Assembly (NCBI RefSeq): GCF_038397735.1
Contig: NZ_CP151635.1
Location: 1,612,001 to 1,676,000, forward strand
Length of the DNA stretch: 64,000 nt
Source of the DNA: Microbacterium sp. LWH13-1.2
Lineage (GTDB): Bacteria > Actinomycetota > Actinomycetes > Actinomycetales > Microbacteriaceae
Reading direction: 5' to 3'
This document shows positions 57,447-64,000 of the stretch, in pieces (position 1 is the first letter of the stretch; every line of letters begins with the position of its first letter). Under the pieces are notes generated by a model, which was given only the letters and a program-made list of their open reading frames with translations, did no database searches and was not told the origin of the DNA. The position numbers were made by a program, and so were the translations under genes.

Positions 57447-58343
57447 TCAGAAGCCGAGACGACCCAGCTGCTTCGGGTCGCGCTGCCATTCCTTCGCGAC
57501 CTTGACGTGCAGCCCGAGGAACACCCGGGTACCGAGAAGGTCCTCGATGCCCACGCGCGCGCGCCGCCCCACGTCGGCGAGACGCTTGCCCTTGTGGCCG
57601 ATGATGATCGCCTTCTGGCTGTCACGCTCGACCACGATCGATGCGTGGACGTCGGTCAGGTCGGTACCCTCGCGCGGGGCGATGTCGTCGATCACGACCG
57701 CGATCGAGTGCGGCAGCTCGTCGCGCACGCCGTCGAGCGCGGCCTCACGGATCATCTCCGCGATCCGGTCTTCCTCCGACTCGTCGGTGGTGACGCCTTC
57801 GCCGTAGAGCGCTGGCCCCTCGGGCATGAGGGAGAGCACCTCGTCGGCGAGGACCTCGAGCTGGTCGTTCGTGAGCGCGGAGATCGGGATCACGGCGTCC
57901 CAGTCCTCGCGAAGCGCATCCACCTCCATGAGTCGTTCGGTGATGTCGTCGCGGCTGGCCGCATCCGTCTTCGTGACGATCGCGATCTTCTTGGCGCGGC
58001 GATATCCGTCGAGCGACGCGGCGATGCGGCGATCACCGGGACCGACCTTCTCGGTCGCAGGCACGCAGAAGCCGATGACGTCGACGTCGCCGAGAACCTG
58101 CTCGACGAGATCGTTCAACCGCTCGCCCAGGAGCGTGCGGGGCTTGTGGATGCCGGGGGTGTCGACGATGACGAGCTGCCCCTCCGGGCGGTTGACGATT
58201 CCGCGGATCGCCCGTCGTGTCGTCTGGGGCTTCTCGCTCGTGATCGCGATCTTCTCGCCGACCAGTGCGTTCGTGAGAGTCGACTTCCCGACGTTCGGCC
58301 GTCCCACGAAGGTCACGAATCCGCTTCGCGTCTGCTCAGTCAT
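57447..58343 (-). CDS. era: GTPase Era
   Basis: A 298-residue Era with G1 GRPNVGKST, G3 DTPGIHKP, G4 TKTD and a C-terminal KH domain (AIIIGHKGKRLADVGRRAR). It binds the 3' end of 16S rRNA in 30S assembly. ATG 58343 overlaps the stop of the CBS-domain gene; two ATG codons lie upstream in frame. Confidence 0.96.
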   Translation of the reverse strand: MTEQTRSGFVTFVGRPNVGKSTLTNALVGEKIAITSEKPQTTRRAIRGIVNRPEGQLVIVDTPGIHKPRTLLGERLNDLVEQVLGDVDVIGFCVPATEKVGPGDRRIAASLDGYRRAKKIAIVTKTDAASRDDITERLMEVDALREDWDAVIPISALTNDQLEVLADEVLSLMPEGPALYGEGVTTDESEEDRIAEMIREAALDGVRDELPHSIAVVIDDIAPREGTDLTDVHASIVVERDSQKAIIIGHKGKRLADVGRRARVGIEDLLGTRVFLGLHVKVAKEWQRDPKQLGRLGF

Positions 58344-59631
58344 CGTCGTCATCTCTCTCATCTGCGGTCGATTCCGCGTCGTTCTCTGCTCGTTCGACGA
58401 AGACCGTCGCGATTCCGCGGCCTCGCCCTCTGGAGGCTCCGCCGGTGAGCGTCAGTCCGTCGACCGTCGCCGTGGCTCCCGGCTGCGGAACCTGTCCGAG
58501 CGCCTTGCCGAGCAGACCTCCTATGGAGTCGACGTCCTCATCCTCCAGTTCGAGGCCGAAGAGATCGCCGACATCCTCCAATGAGAGTCGCGCGCTCACG
58601 CGATAGCGTCCGTCGCCGAGTTCGACGACTTCAGCCGATACCTGATCGTACTCGTCGGAGATCTCGCCCACGAGTTCCTCGATGAGGTCCTCGAGCGTCA
58701 CGAGGCCCGAGATTCCGCCGTGTTCGTCGATCACCAGGCACACGTGCACGGCGTCCCGCTTCATCTGCTGCAGGAGCGTCTCCGCGCGCATGGACTCGGG
58801 GACGAAGGTCGCCGGCCGCGAGATCGGACGGATGGATGCAGCACGCCACGCGTTCTCGTCTCGGAAGGCGAACAGCACGAGGTCCTTGAGGTAGAGCACT
58901 CCGACGACATCGTCGGCGTCGTCGTCGACCACGGGCATGCGTGAGACGCCGCGCTGCAGGAACAACGTCATGGCCTCGCTCGTCGTCGCTGTCGCGTCGA
59001 CAGTCACCATCTCGGTTCGCGGCACCATCACCGCACGCACGAACTGGTCGGTGAAGTCGAAGACGGAGTGGATGAGGTCGCGGTCGTCCGCCTCGATCAG
59101 GTCGTTCGAGGCTGCCTCGTCGACCATGCTCAGCAGCTGCTCCTCCGACGTGAACGAGCTGCGCCCGCGCCCTGGAGTCACCCGGTTGCCGAGCACGACG
59201 AGACCCTGGGCGAGCGGCCCGAGGATGACGCGCAGCCCGCGGACCACCGGCGCATTCGCGCGTAGCATCCCCTCGGCATGGTGACGACCGAAGGATCGAG
59301 GACTCGCCCCGACCAGCACGAAGCTGATGCCCGTCATCAGCAGCGCAGCGGCGAGCATCGCCCACCAGATGTTCTCGAACAGGATGCTGAACGCGACCGT
59401 GACCAGCACCGCTGCGGCCGTCTCGGCGAGAACGCGGATGAAGGCGACGGCGTTGACGTGAGCGTCAGGATCGGCGGCGATGCGGGCCAGCTGCCGGGCG
59501 TTGCGCCCTTCTGTGCCCATCTCGGCGATGTCGGAGCGCGACGTGACGCCGAAGGCCGCATCGATCGCAGCCATGAGCCCACCGAACGCGACCAGCAGAA
59601 CGGCGCCGGCGAGAAGGAGGGCCGCGGTCAT
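58336..59631 (-). CDS. Hemolysin-family CNNM/CorC protein
   Basis: A 431-residue membrane protein: DUF21 domain with about four hydrophobic segments, a CBS pair ([17 protein letters not shown] and [24 protein letters not shown]) and a C-terminal CorC_HlyC domain. Relatives export Mg2+ or Co2+. Its start overlaps the ybeY stop. Sits between ybeY and era as in most actinobacteria. Confidence 0.9.
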   Translation of the reverse strand: MTAALLLAGAVLLVAFGGLMAAIDAAFGVTSRSDIAEMGTEGRNARQLARIAADPDAHVNAVAFIRVLAETAAAVLVTVAFSILFENIWWAMLAAALLMTGISFVLVGASPRSFGRHHAEGMLRANAPVVRGLRVILGPLAQGLVVLGNRVTPGRGRSSFTSEEQLLSMVDEAASNDLIEADDRDLIHSVFDFTDQFVRAVMVPRTEMVTVDATATTSEAMTLFLQRGVSRMPVVDDDADDVVGVLYLKDLVLFAFRDENAWRAASIRPISRPATFVPESMRAETLLQQMKRDAVHVCLVIDEHGGISGLVTLEDLIEELVGEISDEYDQVSAEVVELGDGRYRVSARLSLEDVGDLFGLELEDEDVDSIGGLLGKALGQVPQPGATATVDGLTLTGGASRGRGRGIATVFVERAENDAESTADERDDDDD

Positions 59632-60086
59632 CGTCGACGTTCAGACGCGGCGAAGCCCTGGATGAGCTCCTTCTGCAGTCCGAACATCTCGCGCTCCTCA
59701 TCGGGCTCGGCGTGGTCGAACCCGAGCAGGTGGAGAAGGCCGTGCGTGGTCAGCAGGATCAGCTCGTCCATCAGCGTGTGACCGGCCGCCTGAGCCTGTG
59801 CCTCGGCGACCTGCGGGCACAGCACGATGTCTCCGAGCAGCCCGGGGGCCGTGGGGCGATCCTCGGTGCCGGGGCGCAGCTCGTCCATCGGAAAACTGAG
59901 CACGTCCGTGGGGCCGGGCTCGTCCATCCACTGCACGTGGAGTGCTTCCATGGCGCCCTCGTCGACGAGCACGATCGCGACCTCGGCATCAGGGCTGACA
60001 TGCATCTGCGCGAGGTTGAAGTCGGTCAGTCGCTGCAGCACCGTCTCGTCGACATCGATGGCCGACTCGTTGTTGATCTCGATCAT
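59628..60086 (-). CDS. ybeY: rRNA maturation endoribonuclease YbeY
   Basis: ATG 60086 gives 152 residues. Zinc site [16 protein letters not shown] (H-x3-H-x5-H) and DVLSFPMDE. It takes part in 16S rRNA 3' end processing and ribosome quality control. Confidence 0.95.
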   Translation of the reverse strand: MIEINNESAIDVDETVLQRLTDFNLAQMHVSPDAEVAIVLVDEGAMEALHVQWMDEPGPTDVLSFPMDELRPGTEDRPTAPGLLGDIVLCPQVAEAQAQAAGHTLMDELILLTTHGLLHLLGFDHAEPDEEREMFGLQKELIQGFAASERRR

Positions 60087-60102
60087 GGCTGTGCTCGTTT
60101 CA

Positions 60103-61179
60103 TCAGGAGAGGCCGCGTTTCGGCATCCGGTCCCGGGGTCCTGGTCGTTGTGCACCTCGGCGGTCGGCGCGATTGGCGAACTCGGCAGCCTGCTCGCGCT
60201 CGAAGCGCTGAGCGGTGCGGCGTTCGTCGTACTCGCTGTACGCGTCGACGATGCGGCCGACAAGAGAGTGACGCACCACGTCCTCGCTCGTGAGGCGGGC
60301 GAAGTGGATGTCGTCGATGCCGTCGAGCACACGCGTCACCAGACGCAGTCCTGACGAACCCTGGGGAAGATCCACCTGGGTGATGTCACCCGTGACGACC
60401 ATCTTCGAGCCGAAGCCGAGACGCGTCAGGAACATCTTCATCTGCTCGGGCGTCGTGTTCTGCGCCTCGTCGAGCACGACGAACGAATCGTTGAGCGTGC
60501 GGCCGCGCATGTACGCGAGCGGTGCCACTTCGATCGTCCCCGTCGCCATCAGGCGAGGGACGATCTCGGGGTCCATCATCTCGTTCAGCGCGTCGTAGAG
60601 CGGGCGCAGATACGGGTCGATCTTGTCGGTGAGAGTGCCGGGCAGGAAGCCCAGTCGCTCACCGGCCTCGACCGCCGGACGCGTGAGGATGATCCTGGTG
60701 ACCTCCTTGCGCTGCAGCGCCTGGACGGCCTTCGCCATCGCGAGGTAGGTCTTTCCGGTACCGGCCGGGCCGATGCCGAAGACGATCGTGTTCTCCTCGA
60801 TCGCGTCGACGTACTCCTTCTGGCCGAGGGTCTTGGGTCGGATGACCTTGCCCCTGGTCGACAGGATGGCCTCGCCGAGCACCTCGCTGGGGCGCGGGCC
60901 GCCATCATTGCGCAGGAGGCGCGCAGAACTGGCCACATCACTCGGAGCGAGATCGTGCCCGGCCTTCGTCATGGTCATCAGCTCGTCGACCAGTGTCTTC
61001 GCCTGCGCGACGGCGTCAGCGGCGCCCGTGAGCGTGATCTCGTTGCCTCGCACGAGCACCTGCACGTCGCGGTGCTCCTTCTCGAGCATCCGCAGCAGTC
61101 GGTCCTGGGGGCCGAGGAGCTGCACCATGGCGACACCGTCGGCGTAGATCTTCTCGACGGCGGTGTCGGATGCGGTCAC
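60103..61179 (-). CDS. PhoH-family ATPase
   Basis: A PhoH-like protein of 358 residues from GTG 61179; a TTG at 61203 that would overlap the HIT gene stop is less likely. It has an N-terminal KH-like part, Walker [14 protein letters not shown], and Walker [17 protein letters not shown]. The family is linked to RNA metabolism. Operon with ybeY. Confidence 0.9.
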   Translation of the reverse strand: MTASDTAVEKIYADGVAMVQLLGPQDRLLRMLEKEHRDVQVLVRGNEITLTGAADAVAQAKTLVDELMTMTKAGHDLAPSDVASSARLLRNDGGPRPSEVLGEAILSTRGKVIRPKTLGQKEYVDAIEENTIVFGIGPAGTGKTYLAMAKAVQALQRKEVTRIILTRPAVEAGERLGFLPGTLTDKIDPYLRPLYDALNEMMDPEIVPRLMATGTIEVAPLAYMRGRTLNDSFVVLDEAQNTTPEQMKMFLTRLGFGSKMVVTGDITQVDLPQGSSGLRLVTRVLDGIDDIHFARLTSEDVVRHSLVGRIVDAYSEYDERRTAQRFEREQAAEFANRADRRGAQRPGPRDRMPKRGLS

Positions 61180-61192
61180 GGAATCGTTTTCG

Positions 61193-61540
61193 TCAGAAGC
61201 CAACGAGCTTGTTCTCCTCGATGTTGCCGAGCACATGGACGTGCACGTGGAAGACGGACTGGGCGGCGCTCGCGCCGTTGTTGAAGATCAGGCGGTATTC
61301 GCCGTTCGCGTGCTCAGACGCGAGCTGCGCAGCCGCTGCGACCATCTCCGCGAGAAGACCGGGGTCACCGGCTGCGAGCTCCGTGACGTCGCGATAGTCC
61401 TCGGTCTTGGGGATCACGAGCGCATGCAGCGGCGCCTGCGGGTTGATGTCACGGATCGCGAACACCCGACCGGTGTCGAGCAGGATCTCGCCCGGGATGT
61501 CACCGTTCAGGATGCGCGTGAAGATCGAGGGCTCGGACAT
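61193..61540 (-). CDS. HIT-family nucleotide hydrolase/transferase
   Basis: A 115-residue HIT protein with the triad HVHVHVLG near the C-terminus and FAIRDINPQAPLHALVIPK. Probably a HinT-like adenosine phosphoramidase. TAGACT (61552-61547) is six bases before the ATG, so the phoH-ybeY-era genes may start from here. Confidence 0.93.
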   Translation of the reverse strand: MSEPSIFTRILNGDIPGEILLDTGRVFAIRDINPQAPLHALVIPKTEDYRDVTELAAGDPGLLAEMVAAAAQLASEHANGEYRLIFNNGASAAQSVFHVHVHVLGNIEENKLVGF

Positions 61541-61584
61541 GATCCCAGTCTACTGATCGCAGCGCGGACGGGCCCGTCGCGCGA

Positions 61585-62313
61585 TCACCAGCGACCGAGC
61601 GCCACGGACAGGACCGCGATCGCTGCGGGGCCTGCCGTCGAGGTGCGCAGCACCGTGTCGCCGAGCAGCACGCGTTCGGCACCGGCGTCAGACAGCTTCG
61701 CCAGTTCGTCGTCCGAGATGCCGCCTTCCGGACCGACCACGAGCACGAGGTCTCGCCCGTCGGGCTCGAGCTCCGACAGCCGGGTGGTCGCGCTCGGATC
61801 GAGCAGCAGCACGCGCTCGGATGACGCACGCTTCACGAGATCTGCGGTCGAGGCCGGGGCCGACACCTCAGGAACCCATGCACGATGCGCCTGCTTGGCT
61901 GCCTCGCGGACGATGGTCGCCCAGCGCTCTCGGCCTTTGACCGCCTTGGCGCCCTCCCACCTCGAGATGCTGCGGCTCGCCTGCCACGGCACGATCTCGT
62001 CGACACCGAGCTCGCAGGCGGCCTGCACCGCGAGCTCGTCGCGATCGCCCTTCGCCAGTGCCTGCACGAGGACGAGACGAGGACTGGGCGCGGGCTCTGC
62101 CGATCGCTCGGAGACACGGACCTCGACACGGGAGGGCGAGACCTCCTCGGCGACGCCGGTGAGCCACACCCCCGCACCGTCGCCGACGGTCACCGCCTCG
62201 CCGACGCGGAGACGGCGGACCACCGCGGCGTGCTTGGCCTCAGCCCCGGTGAGCGACACGAGGCCGCCGACCGCGGCATCCGACGATGATTCGACGAGGA
62301 AGTGCAGAGCCAT
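61585..62313 (-). CDS. rsmE: 16S rRNA m3U1498 methyltransferase
   Basis: A 242-residue SPOUT methyltransferase with an N-terminal PUA-like domain (KHAAVVRRLRVGEAVTVGDG) and the knot motif VLVVGPEGGISDDE. It methylates U1498 in 16S rRNA. It follows dnaJ in the same direction with 14 bases between. Confidence 0.93.
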   Translation of the reverse strand: MALHFLVESSSDAAVGGLVSLTGAEAKHAAVVRRLRVGEAVTVGDGAGVWLTGVAEEVSPSRVEVRVSERSAEPAPSPRLVLVQALAKGDRDELAVQAACELGVDEIVPWQASRSISRWEGAKAVKGRERWATIVREAAKQAHRAWVPEVSAPASTADLVKRASSERVLLLDPSATTRLSELEPDGRDLVLVVGPEGGISDDELAKLSDAGAERVLLGDTVLRTSTAGPAAIAVLSVALGRW

Positions 62314-62327
62314 GAGCGCCGTCCGGG

Positions 62328-63443
62328 TCAGTGCGAGCGGAAGCGGTCGCGGAGCTTCGAGAAGAGTCCCTGCTGGAACTGCGCCAGCTGGGGGCCCGGT
62401 GCCTTCGTCTTCTTCGCGAAGTCCTCGATGAGCGCCCGCTGCGCGGAATCGAGCTTGGTCGGGGTGACCACCTGGACGCCGACGCGCAGATCGCCGCGCT
62501 GGCTGCCCCGCAGCGGAGTGATGCCGCGACCCTTGATCGTCAGGACGTCGCCGGACTGCACGCCGGAGCGGACCTCGAGGTCGACCTCGCCGTCGAGCCC
62601 CTGGATCGTAGTCTCGGTGCCGAGGATCGCGTCGGGCATCGAGACCTCCAGCGTCGCCAGCAGGTCATCGCCGTCACGGCTGAACGAAGGATGAGGATTG
62701 ACGGTGACCTCGACGTACAGGTCGCCGTTCGGGCCGCCGGCCTTGCCGACCTCGCCGGAACCGGGAAGCTGCAGACGCAGACCCGTCTCGACGCCGGCCG
62801 GGATGTCGAGCGAGACGGTGCGACGCGAGCGCACGCGTCCCTGGCCGCCGCAGGTGCCGCACGGGTAGGGGATGGTCGTGCCATAGCCTTCGCAGGTGCC
62901 GCACGGCTGGGAGGTGACGACGTTGCCGAGCAGGCTGCGCACCTGGCGCTGCACGTGACCGGACCCTCCGCAGATGTCGCAGGTGACGGGCGACGTGCCC
63001 TCCTGACAGCACGAGCCGTTGCACGTCTCGCACAGGACGGCCGTGTCGACCTCGATGTCGCGGTGCGCACCGAACACGACGTCGCCCAGATCGAGCGTCA
63101 CGCGGACCAGGGCGTCCTGCCCGCGCTCACGGCGAGACCGCGGGCGCGCTCCCCTGCCGCCGCCTTGACCCGCCCCGAAGAAGGTCTCGAAGATGTCACC
63201 GAAACCGCCGAAGCCGCCGAAGTTGCCGGCAGCGCCGTCTCCTCCGCCCATGTCGTAGCGACGACGCGAATCGTCGTCGCTGAGCACGTCGTACGCGTGC
63301 GTCACGAGCTTGAACCGCTCGGCGGCGTCTTCACCCGGGTTCACGTCGGGGTGGAGCTGACGAGCCAGACGTCGGTACGCCTTCTTGATCTCGTCGGTGG
63401 AGGCGTCGCGAGAGACGCCGAGTACCTCGTAGTGGTCTGCCAC
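62328..63443 (-). CDS. dnaJ: Chaperone DnaJ
   Basis: A 371-residue type I J-protein: J domain with HPD (LHPDVNPG), a Gly/Phe-rich stretch, four Cys-rich repeats ([32 protein letters not shown]) and a C-terminal substrate domain. The first repeat ends in Cys rather than Gly. Works with DnaK in protein folding. Downstream of hrcA, so probably HrcA-repressed. Confidence 0.96.
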   Translation of the reverse strand: MADHYEVLGVSRDASTDEIKKAYRRLARQLHPDVNPGEDAAERFKLVTHAYDVLSDDDSRRRYDMGGGDGAAGNFGGFGGFGDIFETFFGAGQGGGRGARPRSRRERGQDALVRVTLDLGDVVFGAHRDIEVDTAVLCETCNGSCCQEGTSPVTCDICGGSGHVQRQVRSLLGNVVTSQPCGTCEGYGTTIPYPCGTCGGQGRVRSRRTVSLDIPAGVETGLRLQLPGSGEVGKAGGPNGDLYVEVTVNPHPSFSRDGDDLLATLEVSMPDAILGTETTIQGLDGEVDLEVRSGVQSGDVLTIKGRGITPLRGSQRGDLRVGVQVVTPTKLDSAQRALIEDFAKKTKAPGPQLAQFQQGLFSKLRDRFRSH

Positions 63444-63482
63444 AATGGCCCTTCTGCGTGTGCTGTTCTCTGGGCGCCCGCG

Positions 63483-64000
63483 TCAGCGGGACGCCTCGTC
63501 TTCATCGAGCATCCGCGAGAGATAGCGGGCGACAGCCCGCGCAGCCGCGAGATTGCTCGGATAGTCCATGCGCGTCGGCCCCATCACGCCGACACGCGCC
63601 GTGCCGCTGGGTGCGGCGTAGTTGCTGGCCACGATCGATGCCTCGCCGAGGCCGAACGAGGCGTTCTCCGTGCCGATGCTGGCTGCAAGGCCATGTGAGT
63701 CCGCCTCCATCTCGCTCATCAGGCGCAGCAGGGTGACCTGCTCTTCGATCGCCTCGAGCAGAGGGTGGATGCTGCCGCGGAAGTCCTGCTCGCGTCGCGC
63801 GAGGGTCGCCGCTCCCGCCATCACCAGGCGCTCCTGACGGAAAGCACCGAGCTCATCGATGATGATCGTCGCGAGTGCCCGCAGCGCGACGTCGCCGGAG
63901 TACTCGTCTGCGGCGAGCAGGTTCTGCAGCCGCTCGGCCGCATCGCTCACCGCTCGCCCAGTGATGAGCGCCGACAGCCGCGCACGGAGGATCGCCATGT
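63483..64000 (-). CDS. hrcA: Heat-inducible repressor HrcA, partial
   Basis: The C-terminal 171 residues of HrcA, running off the right edge. The effector domain ends GTARVGVMGPTRMDYPSNLAAARAVARYLSRML, typical of the family. HrcA represses chaperone genes at CIRCE sites; none is visible here because the promoter lies beyond the window. Confidence 0.93.
   Translation of the reverse strand, partial: MAILRARLSALITGRAVSDAAERLQNLLAADEYSGDVALRALATIIIDELGAFRQERLVMAGAATLARREQDFRGSIHPLLEAIEEQVTLLRLMSEMEADSHGLAASIGTENASFGLGEASIVASNYAAPSGTARVGVMGPTRMDYPSNLAAARAVARYLSRMLDEDEASR

Noticed and set aside
61568..61579. GACGGGCCCGTC palindrome between HIT and rsmE
   Set aside because: Twelve bases without a loop or T-run; too short to call a terminator or operator.

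Overview
The window is a gene-dense, high-GC stretch of ordinary chromosome from an actinobacterium, most likely Microbacteriaceae and probably Microbacterium. The evidence is the tkt-tal-pgi-zwf-opcA-pgl order, a suf operon next to ctaA/ctaB, actinobacterial families such as DUF3145, DUF3099, OpcA and SURF1, many GTG starts, and ATGA/GTGA stop-start overlaps. No phage, insertion sequence, CRISPR array or rRNA was seen. There is one tRNA, tRNA-Asn(GTT). Genes at both ends (a MocR-type regulator and hrcA) run off the window.

Layout. 1-6071: a MocR regulator end, DUF3145, an iron-box-controlled oxygenase-like gene, a single-chain GmrSD-type (DUF262-DUF1524) nuclease coupled to an S33 hydrolase, a small membrane protein, and L31 type B with a structured leader. 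6163-11651: an ABC ATPase, divergent glgA/glgC, serB, a hydrolase and fabG. 11789-17431: small actinobacterial membrane proteins, SURF1, a pdxH operon with a 51-codon gene and a GH16-like protein, an ABC-F ATPase and a CHY zinc-finger protein. 17554-23976: DedA, a NarL-type two-component pair with an acyltransferase, and a biotin ECF transporter facing its BioQ-like repressor. 24026-29242: an aminotransferase and the sufB-sufD-Rieske-sufC-MIP18 operon. 29476-31966: ctaA, a small membrane protein and ctaB. 32306-40405: pentose-phosphate genes with translational coupling. 40416-43751: an EamA/NIPA-like transporter, def, a septum-formation lipoprotein, tRNA-Asn and an ABC ATPase. 43788-49452: dnaG-dgt-dusB, glutathione peroxidase and a DsbA-like protein. 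49488-54846: duplicated P-loop kinases, uppS-recO, a TRIC-like channel, and leuA with a leucine-rich leader peptide. 54882-64000: an oxidoreductase, an ECF sigma factor with a membrane partner, and the hrcA-dnaJ-rsmE-HIT-phoH-ybeY-hlyC-era cluster.

Two regulatory patterns stand out. First, many promoter-proximal genes carry a TANNNT-like -10 exactly six bases before the start codon, the layout expected for leaderless mRNAs; this also settles several starts. Second, the leuA leader encodes four consecutive Leu codons, and that same RNA segment is complementary to the leuA ribosome-binding region, which suggests translational attenuation. I found no clear new multi-gene system. The best candidates for new biology are the DtxR-boxed oxygenase, the GmrSD-hydrolase pair, the leuA switch, the L31 leader, and the 51-residue protein paired with a GH16-like protein that has lost its central Asp.
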